Part shown: in pieces, positions 8,974 to 16,938 of the stretch
Layout of the letters: each line of letters starts with the position of its first letter
How positions within the stretch are numbered: position 1 is the first letter of the stretch
From: Shimia sp040370365
GTDB lineage: Bacteria > Pseudomonadota > Alphaproteobacteria > Rhodobacterales > Rhodobacteraceae
Length of the DNA: 64,000 nucleotides
Assembly: GCF_040370365.1 (NCBI RefSeq)
Contig: NZ_BAABWQ010000001.1
Coordinates: forward strand, 806,001-870,000
Direction: 5' to 3'
Notes under the pieces: model-generated
Seen by the model: the letters and a program-made list of their open reading frames with translations, nothing else
What the model was told of the DNA's origin: nothing
Database searches by the model: none
Made by a program: the position numbers and the translations under genes

Positions 8974-10445
8974 CGTGGTTGCCCCACATACCGCCCCATG
9001 CCCTCAGGCGCAGGCAAATCTGCATGCGCTTCTGAAATCATCTTGAGGTTGGCCGCGATATCCGGGCTAAACGGCGCAGGCCTACGGGTCTCAAGACTAA
9101 CGTGGATGAGCACATGCTCCCCCGTCGCCAACAGCCTCTCCCCCGCATACATCTCATGCCAAAGATGCATCTTTTTGCCCTCCGCCATCATCACCCGCGT
9201 GCGCACGTCAATCACCGATCCCAGATGGGTCTCGTCAATGTGGCGAATGTGGGTTTCCGCCGTAAAGAATGATCCACCCGTCGCGATATAAGCCTGATCA
9301 CAGCCAATGATTTCCATAAGCCTGTCGGTGGCATCTGCAAAGGCTTGCAGATACCGACTTTCGGTCATGTGACCGTTGTAGTCCAACCAATCAATTGGCA
9401 CCGCCCGGCGCACCGTCAAAATCGGCGCCGCCGGATCGGCAATATCCGCCGCACGCCGCACCATCCCAGCATCCGCAGACAAGCGCGCGTCATGCGCGTT
9501 CAAAACGGCACCAGAGGCAAAATCCTGCGCCTTTAAGGCCCGCATCATCGACACAAGATTGTTGTCGCGAATGCGCTCCATCTCCCGAATGCTCATATGC
9601 CCCGATTGGGCATCCGATTGCCCGGCGATCAAATCTACCAGCTCGTCCGTGAACTCCGGCACATCCATCAGCTTGGTCCAAGGCCATTCCAAAGCGGGGC
9701 CAAACTGCGCCATGAAATGCTTCATGCCCGCCTCGCCACCCGCCACACGATAGGTGTCAAACAACCCCATCTGCGCCCAGCGGATGCCAAAGCCCATGCG
9801 GATGCTCTCATCAATCTCTTCCGTGGTGGCCACGCCATCTTTGACCAGCCACAGCGCCTCACGCCACACCGCCTCAAGGAAGCGATCCGCAATATGGGCA
9901 TCAATCTCCTTGCGCACATGCAACGGGAACATGCCCACACTCTTGAGCGTCTCCTTTGCCCGCTCAATAAGCTCCGGCGCGTTCTTCTCGGTTGGCACCA
10001 GTTCCACAAGCGGCATCAGGTAGACCGGGTTAAACGGATGGGTCACCACAATCTGCTCCGGCCGCGTCGCACAGCCCTGCAACTCGCTAGGCTTAAACCC
10101 GCTGGTCGAACTGCCCAAAATCGCCTCTGGATCACAGTGCTCCTGAAGTGTCTGATAGACCTTGCGCTTTAACTCCAACCGCTCCGGCACGCTCTCCTGG
10201 ATCCAAACCGCGCCATCTACAGCTTCCGACATGGTCTCATGAAACCTGAGCGTGCCTTCGGGTGGCAAAGCCGTATCGCTCAACCCCGGCAAACTCACCC
10301 GCGCATTGTCAATCACCTCGCCAATTTTGCGTTCTGCTTCTGGGTCCGGGTCAAACACCCGTACATCCCAGCCATTGAGCAAAAACCGCGCGGCCCAGCC
10401 GCCGCCAATAACGCCGCCACCGATGATTGCCGCTGTTTTTGTCAT
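8970..10445 (-). CDS. lcdH: L-carnitine dehydrogenase fused to a thioesterase domain
   Basis: From the ATG at 10445 (AAGGA just upstream), the 491-residue protein has two parts. The first 320 residues are a 3-hydroxyacyl-CoA-dehydrogenase-like fold with an NAD site (IIGGGVIGGGWAARF). The last 150 are a hotdog thioesterase with DWLDYNGHM. This fusion is known in L-carnitine catabolism: the dehydrogenase makes 3-dehydrocarnitine, and the thioesterase is thought to release glycine betaine from betainyl-CoA. The BKACE gene and AraC-type regulator nearby support this. Confidence 0.85.
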   Translation of the reverse strand: MTKTAAIIGGGVIGGGWAARFLLNGWDVRVFDPDPEAERKIGEVIDNARVSLPGLSDTALPPEGTLRFHETMSEAVDGAVWIQESVPERLELKRKVYQTLQEHCDPEAILGSSTSGFKPSELQGCATRPEQIVVTHPFNPVYLMPLVELVPTEKNAPELIERAKETLKSVGMFPLHVRKEIDAHIADRFLEAVWREALWLVKDGVATTEEIDESIRMGFGIRWAQMGLFDTYRVAGGEAGMKHFMAQFGPALEWPWTKLMDVPEFTDELVDLIAGQSDAQSGHMSIREMERIRDNNLVSMMRALKAQDFASGAVLNAHDARLSADAGMVRRAADIADPAAPILTVRRAVPIDWLDYNGHMTESRYLQAFADATDRLMEIIGCDQAYIATGGSFFTAETHIRHIDETHLGSVIDVRTRVMMAEGKKMHLWHEMYAGERLLATGEHVLIHVSLETRRPAPFSPDIAANLKMISEAHADLPAPEGMGRYVGQPR

Positions 10446-10522
10446 GCCTTGTCCTTTCCGCACGATCCGGATCGCTTGCTTAAACCGCGTTCCGTATTTT
10501 CCTCTCCCAAAGGAGACCTCAT

Positions 10523-10987
10523 ATGACCATTCAATTCCAACCACTGCCTTTCGCTTCGGTCACGTCCATCCGTGACAGTGGGCTTGATTCTTACGCCAAC
10601 CCGGTGGAGTTGGCGGTGAGCGACGGCGACGGCATCCCCTGCCGCAACTGCCTGAAAATCACGCCCAAAGGCCAAAGGTTCCTGATCCTCGCGCACCGCC
10701 CATTTGAGGGGCAAAACGCCTACACCGAAACCGGCCCGATTTTCCTCTGTGAAAGCTGCGCGCCCGCGGTGCCGTCGCAGAACCTGCCCGCGATCCTGAC
10801 CGCACCCAGCTACATCGTGCGCGGCTATTCTGCTGACGAGCGCATTGTCTACGGCACGGGGCAAGTGACCCCAACCTCGGACATTGCCGCCTACGCCGAA
10901 AGCCTGCTCGCACGCGAAGGCATTGCCTTTGTTGATGTGCGCAGCGCGTCTAACAATTGCTTCCTCTGCCGGATCAAACGGTCTTAA
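10523..10987 (+). CDS. DUF1203 family protein
   Basis: The 154-residue protein carries several cysteine pairs (CRNCL, CESCAP and NCFLC at the end) in the pattern of DUF1203, a family without assigned function. It is divergent from the carnitine dehydrogenase, with 77 bases between the start codons. It separates that gene from the BKACE gene, so its link with carnitine use is uncertain. Confidence 0.85.
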   Translation: MTIQFQPLPFASVTSIRDSGLDSYANPVELAVSDGDGIPCRNCLKITPKGQRFLILAHRPFEGQNAYTETGPIFLCESCAPAVPSQNLPAILTAPSYIVRGYSADERIVYGTGQVTPTSDIAAYAESLLAREGIAFVDVRSASNNCFLCRIKRS

Positions 10988-11019
10988 CGAAACAGAGCGA
11001 AGCGCACGACTCTTAACGC

Positions 11020-11042
11020 GCGGCGCCCCCTTTTGGCGCCGC
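11020..11042. other. GC-rich stem-loop
   Basis: GCGGCGCC and GGCGCCGC form an 8-base-pair stem around a 7-base loop just after the DUF1203 gene. No T-run follows on either strand, so it is not a standard intrinsic terminator. It may slow transcription or protect mRNA ends. Confidence 0.4.
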
Positions 11043-11163
11043 AAACCACCACCTCCGCAAAACAGCTGTGATACTGACGCAATACCGAGGTGTTGCGTTT
11101 TGCGCTCCAAGGACCGCCACGGCGGTTTTCCAAACACACCGTTCGACGCCGTTGCTGCAACGC

Positions 11164-12075
11164 TCACCCCTTGGGCGCTCGCTTCACCAGCCCCAATTTC
11201 TCGCGCACTTCCGCTGGTCCAATCACCCGCGCGCCCATGTTTTCAATGATGGTGCCCGCGCGTTCCACAAGCTGCCAGTTCTGCGCCAACTCTCCTTTGC
11301 CAAGCCACAGGTTGTCTTCCAACCCAACCCGCACGTTGCCACCCGCCAGCACCGCCGCCGCGACATAGGCCATCTGATTGCGGCCCAAGGCAAAGGCGCT
11401 GAACGTCCAATCGTCCGGCACATTGTTGACCATCGCCATAAAGGTGTTGAGGTCATCCGGCGCGCCCCACGGCACGCCCATGCACAGCTGCACCAGTGCG
11501 TCCGGCGCCAACACACCCTCTTTGACAAGCTCCTTCGCAAACCAAAGATGACCGGTATCAAACGCCTCAATCTCGGGTTTAACCCCAAGATCTGTCATCA
11601 TTTTTCCCATCGCCCGCAACATGCCCGGCGTGTTGGTCATCACATAGTCAGCTTCGGCAAAGTTCATTGTGCCGCAATCCAACGTGCAGATTTCCGGCAG
11701 GCATTCCGCCACATGCGCCACCCGCTCTGTGGCGCCCACCATGTCTGTGCCATCCACCGTCGGCAGCGGGCTTTCCACGCCGCCAAACACAATGTCACCG
11801 CCCATGCCCGCGGTCAGGTTCAACACCATATCCACTTCGCTGTCGCGAATGCGGTCTGTGACTTCGCGGTAGTAACCAAGGTCGCGGCTCGGCGCACCGG
11901 TTTCCGGATCGCGCACGTGACAATGCACCACCGCCGCCCCTGCCTTGGCCGCAGCGATCGCGCTGTCGGCAATGTGTTTGGGGGAGCGTGGCACATGGGG
12001 GCTGCGATCCTGCGTGCCGCCCGATCCGGTCACGGCACAGGTGATGAAAACCTCACGGTTCATTTGCAATGGCAT
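11164..12075 (-). CDS. BKACE-family beta-keto acid cleavage enzyme (dehydrocarnitine cleavage)
   Basis: The 303-residue protein has the BKACE signature (VVHCHVRDPETGAPS) with the His-x-His that binds zinc. BKACE enzymes use acetyl-CoA to split beta-keto acids. Next to a carnitine dehydrogenase and a CdhR-like regulator, the expected reaction is 3-dehydrocarnitine plus acetyl-CoA giving acetoacetate and betainyl-CoA. The ATG at 12075 has AAGGA upstream. The gene is divergent from the regulator by 74 bases, a likely shared control region. Confidence 0.85.
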   Translation of the reverse strand: MPLQMNREVFITCAVTGSGGTQDRSPHVPRSPKHIADSAIAAAKAGAAVVHCHVRDPETGAPSRDLGYYREVTDRIRDSEVDMVLNLTAGMGGDIVFGGVESPLPTVDGTDMVGATERVAHVAECLPEICTLDCGTMNFAEADYVMTNTPGMLRAMGKMMTDLGVKPEIEAFDTGHLWFAKELVKEGVLAPDALVQLCMGVPWGAPDDLNTFMAMVNNVPDDWTFSAFALGRNQMAYVAAAVLAGGNVRVGLEDNLWLGKGELAQNWQLVERAGTIIENMGARVIGPAEVREKLGLVKRAPKG

Positions 12076-12149
12076 GGGGAGTCCTTTCGTATCCGTTCCC
12101 CCACCGTAACGCACTTGCCGCGCAACAGTTTTCAAAATACGAATGCAAT

Positions 12150-13127
12150 ATGTCAAAATCCGCAGAAATCAGCGTTTTTCATCCCAACCCTGCGCCGCTC
12201 AACGCGGCCATTCTGGTGCTGGATGACTGCAACACGCTCAGCTTTGCCGCCGCGGTGGACCCGATGCGCGCCGCCAACCGTCGTGCCGGAAAGTCTCTGT
12301 TTAAATGGCAGTTCTACACCGCCACACAGGCTCCTGCCAATCTGACAAGCGGACTCCAAATCAATGGCTTACCGATAGATCAACTGCTGCGCTGTGACCT
12401 TCTTCTGATCGTGGCGGGTTTCCGGCTAGAGGAACAAGCCACCCCCCAGCTCTTGGCCTCGCTTCGCCGCTTCCACGCTGCTGGCACGACGCTTGCTGCC
12501 ATCGATGGTGGGCCGTGGTTTCTCGCCCAAGCAGGCCTTCTTGATGGTCAAACGGCCACAACGCACTGGGAAGATATCGAGAAATTCGCCCAACGTTTTC
12601 CGCAGGTTACCACCGTCAAAGACCGCTTTTGCCTGTCAGGTCGCATCGCCACCTCCGGCGGCGCCAGCCCCTGTATCGACATGATGCTCTACCTGATCGA
12701 AACCCGCTTTGGTGCTGAGCTGGCCCGCCGGGTCAGCAGTGCGTTTCTCTACGATCCGCTGCCCGCCAGCAGCCAAAGGCCGATCTCCCTACCCCGCACA
12801 ATCCGCCTGCATCCACAGCTCACCAAGGCGCTCGATCTGATGAGCCAAACCTTAGACACCCCACTGCCCATTCCAAGAATTGCTGCAAAAACAGGGCTTT
12901 CCACGCGCACATTGGAACTCAACTTCCAAACTCATTTGCGCTCATCGCCCAAAGCAACCTACCTGAAAATGCGTCTGGAAGAGGCCCTGCGTCTGGCAAC
13001 AGACACGCACATGCCCGTGCGCGAAATCGCGCTAGCCACAGGCTTCAACAGCCCCACCAGCTTCGCCCGCTCGTTTAGACAGGCGCATGGAACCTCCGTC
13101 AGAGCCATTCGCCAGACGCGCGGCTAA
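12150..13127 (+). CDS. cdhR: GlxA/CdhR-type AraC-family regulator
   Basis: The 325-residue protein has an N-terminal DJ-1/PfpI-like sensing domain (AILVLDDCNTLSFAAAVDPM). A C-terminal AraC DNA-binding domain follows, with two helix-turn-helix units (IPRIAAKTGLSTRTLELNFQ and VREIALATGFNSPTSFARSF). This is the layout of CdhR, the activator of carnitine catabolism in Pseudomonas. Its place divergent from the BKACE gene supports the same role. The symbol is inferred from context. Confidence 0.8.
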   Translation: MSKSAEISVFHPNPAPLNAAILVLDDCNTLSFAAAVDPMRAANRRAGKSLFKWQFYTATQAPANLTSGLQINGLPIDQLLRCDLLLIVAGFRLEEQATPQLLASLRRFHAAGTTLAAIDGGPWFLAQAGLLDGQTATTHWEDIEKFAQRFPQVTTVKDRFCLSGRIATSGGASPCIDMMLYLIETRFGAELARRVSSAFLYDPLPASSQRPISLPRTIRLHPQLTKALDLMSQTLDTPLPIPRIAAKTGLSTRTLELNFQTHLRSSPKATYLKMRLEEALRLATDTHMPVREIALATGFNSPTSFARSFRQAHGTSVRAIRQTRG

Positions 13128-13170
13128 CCTCTTTATTTCGCGAGAATATTCTCGCCAATGACGCAGCGCC

Positions 13171-14619
13171 CTACCGCGCCACCGCCAACAACCCATCTAC
13201 ATCCAAATGGGTTTCAATGTGATCCGCTAAACGGTCCAGCACGGCCTCAACCGTGGCGTCATAGCCCTCACTGCCAACGGTTGCGCCCAACGCCGCCAGC
13301 CACGCACGCCGAAACCCGTCATCCCGAAACATCCCGTGCAGATAGCTGCCGGACACGCGACCATCCGCTGACACCGCCCCCTCGTCACGCCCACCCACGC
13401 GGGCAAACGGACGCGCCCGGTCCGCGCCATCGGTGCGTCCAATATGAATTTCATAGCCCCGAAAACTCTGATCAGACGCCACATGCACCGCCACTGTTTC
13501 CGTCAATCGCTTGTCTGGCGTCATCAGCGTCTCGACACGCAACATTCCAAGCCCCTCGGTCTCACCAACGGGTCCCTCAATGCCTTCTGGGTCGGATATC
13601 ACGTCGCCAAGCATCTGATATCCGCCGCAAATCCCAAGCACATGCCCGCCGCGTCGCACATGCGCGACCAAGTCGATGTCCCAGCCCTGATCACGTAAAA
13701 ACGCCAAGTCTCCGCGTGTGGATTTGCTGCCGGGAATGATCACAACCTTGGCGTCCCCCGGAATCGGCTCGCCCGCGCGCAACATGGTCAACGAGACCCC
13801 CGGCTCCTGCGCAAGCGGATCAAGATCGTCAAAATTTGCAATGCGCGACAGCCCCAGACAAACCACCTTCAGCCCATCGGCCTTCTCAGCGTTCTTGATG
13901 TCCAGTGCGTCTTCGGCAGGCAATTTCCACGCCTCGCCGAAATAAGGCAACACGCCAAAACCGGCCCAACCGGTCGTTGCTTTGATCAGATCATAACCGT
14001 CATCAAACAAACTTGGGTCACCGCGAAATTTGTTGACCAGAAACCCGGCGACCAGAGCGGCATCGCCTTCCGAAATCACGGCCTGCGTTCCGACAATCTG
14101 CGCGATGACGCCACCTCGGTCGATGTCTCCTGCCAAAACCACAGGCACGCCGGCCGCCTGCGCAAACCCCATATTGGCGATGTCACCTTGCCGCAAATTC
14201 ACCTCTGCTGGACTTCCAGCCCCTTCAACAATCACCAAATCACTCTTTGATTTCAGTCTATTAAAGCTATCAAGCACCGCTTCAATGAGTTTGGGTTTTA
14301 GCTTTGCATACTCCCTTGCCTTCACAGTGGTCAGCCGCTTGCCTTGAACCACAACTTGCGAGCCAACATCTGTTTCAGGTTTCAAGAGCACCGGGTTCAT
14401 ATCCACCGTTAACGCTTTGTGGCAGGCCATCGCCTGCAACGCCTGCGCCCGGCCAATCTCTCCGCCATCGCTGGTCACAGCGGCGTTGTTGGACATGTTC
14501 TGTGGCTTAAACGGCGCCACAGACAGCCCCCGCCGCACCGCCGCGCGACACAGCCCAGCAACCAACATCGACTTGCCGACATTGGAGCCAGTGCCTTGAA
14601 TCATAAGCGCTTTGGTCAC
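13171..14619 (-). CDS. cobQ: Cobyric acid synthase
   Basis: This 482-residue enzyme amidates adenosylcobyrinate a,c-diamide at four side chains using glutamine and ATP. It starts with a P-loop-like MIQGTGSNVGKSM and carries the glutamine amidotransferase nucleophile in GICGGYQMLG. The GTG at 14619 begins just after the TGA of the preceding Lin0512 gene, with AGGTG upstream. It ends the cobO-orphan-Lin0512-Lin0512-cobQ operon. Confidence 0.95.
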   Translation of the reverse strand: MTKALMIQGTGSNVGKSMLVAGLCRAAVRRGLSVAPFKPQNMSNNAAVTSDGGEIGRAQALQAMACHKALTVDMNPVLLKPETDVGSQVVVQGKRLTTVKAREYAKLKPKLIEAVLDSFNRLKSKSDLVIVEGAGSPAEVNLRQGDIANMGFAQAAGVPVVLAGDIDRGGVIAQIVGTQAVISEGDAALVAGFLVNKFRGDPSLFDDGYDLIKATTGWAGFGVLPYFGEAWKLPAEDALDIKNAEKADGLKVVCLGLSRIANFDDLDPLAQEPGVSLTMLRAGEPIPGDAKVVIIPGSKSTRGDLAFLRDQGWDIDLVAHVRRGGHVLGICGGYQMLGDVISDPEGIEGPVGETEGLGMLRVETLMTPDKRLTETVAVHVASDQSFRGYEIHIGRTDGADRARPFARVGGRDEGAVSADGRVSGSYLHGMFRDDGFRRAWLAALGATVGSEGYDATVEAVLDRLADHIETHLDVDGLLAVAR

Positions 14620-14620
14620 A

Positions 14621-14965
14621 TCACACCTGCTTTGGCAAAAACGCTTCAACCGCAGCCGACGCGATCACAAGTACATTTCCGTCATCCGGATTGGTGACAT
14701 TCATACCGCCAAACACAGCTTTCACCTCAGCCCGCCCGCGTGGCAGCTTCTCCGCCAACACGGCACAATCCACCTTCTCCGGCTCCTGCACGCCCACAGT
14801 CACCTGCACCCGCATCTCTTTGGGGTCTTTGCCCAGCGCGGCAAACATCGGGATCGCAGAATGCCGGATCGCATCCTCAATCGCCCGCACGGCGGCCTTG
14901 GTATAGTCCTGACCGTATTGGTCATTGCCCATACCCATTTCGATGATAAAGCGTTGATCACTCAT
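14621..14965 (-). CDS. Lin0512-family protein, copy 2
   Basis: The 114-residue protein contains GMGNDQYGQDYT, an AxxRAxxDAxxHxxI helix, GKDPKEM and VQEPEKVD. These are shared with its neighbour, so the two are tandem paralogues. The family, called Lin0512, has no settled function. The start overlaps the preceding stop by 4 bases. Its place between cobO and cobQ suggests a role in cobalamin amidation, adenosylation or precursor handling. Confidence 0.75.
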   Translation of the reverse strand: MSDQRFIIEMGMGNDQYGQDYTKAAVRAIEDAIRHSAIPMFAALGKDPKEMRVQVTVGVQEPEKVDCAVLAEKLPRGRAEVKAVFGGMNVTNPDDGNVLVIASAAVEAFLPKQV

Positions 14966-15309
14966 GTCGCCCACTCCACATCCAAAGCCACCGAAATCGC
15001 TACATTGGCGATCACAGTAGGATTGCCGCCATCATCGCGCGGTACATCCAACCCGCCTTTCACAGGCGTTACAGTGACTTGGCCGTAGGGGAAAATCGCT
15101 GCAATCACATCCGTGTCAACTTTTTCAGGTTGCTGCACGGCCACTTCAACGGTGATGAACATCTCGGCTTTGTCTTTGCCAAACAGCTCCGCGAGGTTGA
15201 TGGAATTATGCCAAAGAGCATCCTTCACAGCGCGACTAGCGGCTTCCGTGTAATCCTGCCGCCGCAGCGACGACCCCATGCCAAATTCGGTGAGAAGACG
15301 TTTTATCAT
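14962..15309 (-). CDS. Lin0512-family protein, copy 1
   Basis: The 115-residue protein shares with its downstream neighbour the motifs GMG...QDYT, AASRAVKDALWHNSI, GKDKAEM and VQQPEKVD, plus a terminal GG...DDGG segment. It is probably the older or partner copy of a heteromeric pair. It overlaps both neighbours by 4 bases. No catalytic motif of a known enzyme class is visible. Confidence 0.75.
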   Translation of the reverse strand: MIKRLLTEFGMGSSLRRQDYTEAASRAVKDALWHNSINLAELFGKDKAEMFITVEVAVQQPEKVDTDVIAAIFPYGQVTVTPVKGGLDVPRDDGGNPTVIANVAISVALDVEWAT

Positions 15310-15611
15310 GCTGTTTTCCTAAGAATCCGGAGATCAAGCGTGTCAAAGAAGCCTGACCATTCTTCTGGAGGGGGATTGCCCGCCTTGTAGGCTTGTCGTT
15401 TTTGATCGTCTTGACCCGCATACCATTCGAAAAACCATTGCAAATAGGTTTCCCCAGACCCCATTCTCCACCCCATACTGGTTTTCTTCATGTCAGGGAA
15501 TTCTTGCCAAGGGGCCAGCATCGGATCTGGTAACCGGCGCTTACCAGCTCCGAGACGATCCAGAGCCCTTTCAAGTGACAAACGCGTTTCTGAATCCAGC
15601 TGTGTACTCAA
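15306..15611 (-). CDS. Hypothetical protein in the cobO-cobQ operon
   Basis: The 101-residue protein has no recognised domain. It is charged and soluble, with no membrane helix and no cysteines. It has an aromatic core (YLQWFFEWYAGQDDQKRQAY) followed by PPPEEWSGFFDTLDLRI. It overlaps cobO upstream and a Lin0512 gene downstream by 4 bases each. That makes it a real, coupled gene. Its function is unknown. Confidence 0.7.
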   Translation of the reverse strand: MSTQLDSETRLSLERALDRLGAGKRRLPDPMLAPWQEFPDMKKTSMGWRMGSGETYLQWFFEWYAGQDDQKRQAYKAGNPPPEEWSGFFDTLDLRILRKTA

Positions 15612-16225
15612 AATTCCACCCCAGCCTGCGCCTTAATGCCATCGCGAAAGGGATGTTTCAGCAACGTCATCTCTGTCACCAAATCCGCCGCCTCGATCAG
15701 CTCTGGTTTGGCATTGCGCCCGGTCAGCAACACATGTGTCATCTCCGGTTTCTCACTCAGCAAGAAGTCCACCACATCGTCGATATCTAAATAGTCATTG
15801 CGCAGTGCGATGTTGATTTCATCAAGCATCACAAAGCGGTTGTCCGGGTCGCGGATCAGCTGTTTCGCCAGTTCCCAGCCGGCCTCGGCCTTGGCGATGT
15901 CGCGCTCACGGTCCTGCGTCTCCCATGTAAAGCCCTCGCCAGACACATGAAATTTCACCTCATCCGCGAAATGCTCTTCCAGAAACGCGCGCTCCCCCGT
16001 GGCCATCGCCCCTTTGATGAACTGCACAACAGCCACCGGCATGTCGTGTGCAATACAGCGCATGATCATTCCAAATCCAGAAGAGCTTTTGCCTTTGCCC
16101 GGACCGGTGTGCACAATGATCAGACCTTTTTCTTCGGTCTTGCTGGCCATCATACGATCCCGTGCGGCCTTGATTTTCGCCATCTTGGCAGCGTGACGTT
16201 CGTTCTGATCCATGTTTTCGGGCAT
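15608..16225 (-). CDS. cobO: Cob(I)yrinic acid a,c-diamide adenosyltransferase
   Basis: The 205-residue enzyme moves the adenosyl group of ATP to cob(I)yrinate a,c-diamide. The P-loop HTGPGKGKSSS is near residue 43. The start MPENMDQNERHAAK has GGAGAGG upstream. It is the first gene of the minus-strand cob operon, and a riboswitch on the other strand lies just upstream of it. Confidence 0.92.
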   Translation of the reverse strand: MPENMDQNERHAAKMAKIKAARDRMMASKTEEKGLIIVHTGPGKGKSSSGFGMIMRCIAHDMPVAVVQFIKGAMATGERAFLEEHFADEVKFHVSGEGFTWETQDRERDIAKAEAGWELAKQLIRDPDNRFVMLDEINIALRNDYLDIDDVVDFLLSEKPEMTHVLLTGRNAKPELIEAADLVTEMTLLKHPFRDGIKAQAGVEF

Positions 16226-16271
16226 ATTGCCTCTCCGTTGGCGCTTGACACAGCGGCGATCATTGCCCATT

Positions 16272-16462
16272 CGGGTGTCGCTGGTTCCTGTTCTTTGAAC
16301 AGGTGAAAAGGGAATGCGAAACAGGCCTGACGTCAAGGCCCAAAGCGCAGCCGCCCCCGCGACCGTGACCGGAGAGGTCCGCCACAGCCACTGGATACAT
16401 CCGGGAAGGCAGGTAGACCGACAGGGAGACCCCTGACATCCGCAAGCCGGGAGACCTGCCAG
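16272..16462 (+). promoter_or_regulatory. Cobalamin riboswitch
   Basis: The element has the ordered conserved boxes of the B12 aptamer on the plus strand. GGTTCC and GGGAATGCG lie near the start, followed by CCGCCCCCGCGACCGTG, AGCCACTGG (about 16386-16394) and GGGAAGGC (16403-16410). The B12 box AGCCGGGAGACCTGCC lies at 16445-16460. It should bind adenosylcobalamin and reduce expression of the DUF1636-cobW-cobN set. The cobO gene reads away on the other strand, so any cobO leader beginning here would be antisense to it. Confidence 0.92.
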
Positions 16463-16530
16463 CAAAAATGACATGAACCGGACGGGGTGTTTCGGTGTCG
16501 GGCTGTCCACAGATGTCCCGTGTTTGCCCC

Positions 16531-16546
16531 GTCCCTGAAAAGGGAC
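16531..16546 (+). promoter_or_regulatory. Hairpin covering the ribosome binding site (riboswitch platform)
   Basis: GTCCCT-GAAA-AGGGAC is a 6-base-pair hairpin with a GAAA loop, placed after the aptamer. Its right arm contains AGGGA, the likely Shine-Dalgarno nine bases before the ATG at 16555. Ligand binding upstream may stabilise it and stop translation; the coupling is inferred. Confidence 0.65.
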
Positions 16547-16554
16547 TGATTTGT

Positions 16555-16938
16555 ATGACGGACGCACATGCTCCTGTCGAATTGCTTGTCTGCACAACCT
16601 GCCGTGCAGGCATGCCAACTGATGTCGAAGGCCCCAGGCCGGGAACGCAACTGTTTGAGGCGCTCAATGCAGCTGAATTGCCAGACAACGTGACGCTCAA
16701 AGGCGTGGAGTGCTTCTCCAACTGTGACCAAGGCTGCTCGATTACAATTCGTGGTGGCGCTGACCGGTGGACCTATGTCTATGGCAACTTCACTGGTGAA
16801 GACGATGCTGAATTGGTTGCCGATGGGGTCACCAAATACGCAGCCACCGCCGATGGTCTTGTGCCATGGCGCGAACGTTCAACTCACTTTCGTAAAAACT
16901 GCATCGCCCGCATTCCCCCTTTGGAGGCCGACCAATGA
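16555..16938 (+). CDS. DUF1636 family metal-binding protein
   Basis: The 127-residue protein has CTTCRAG near its N-terminus and CFSNCDQGC later. These cysteines match DUF1636 and a ferredoxin-like or thioredoxin-fold metal site. It is the first gene after the cobalamin riboswitch, and its stop overlaps cobW by 4 bases. A role in cobalt handling with CobW is suggested by that context alone. Confidence 0.8.
   Translation: MTDAHAPVELLVCTTCRAGMPTDVEGPRPGTQLFEALNAAELPDNVTLKGVECFSNCDQGCSITIRGGADRWTYVYGNFTGEDDAELVADGVTKYAATADGLVPWRERSTHFRKNCIARIPPLEADQ

Noticed and set aside
11020..11042. GC hairpin after DUF1203 as an intrinsic terminator
   Set aside because: No T-run on either strand, so it is listed only as a stem-loop.
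11068..12345. Long open frame on the plus strand opposite the BKACE gene
   Set aside because: It lies antisense to a clear BKACE, has no family motif and is rich in His/Arg as expected for a shadow frame.
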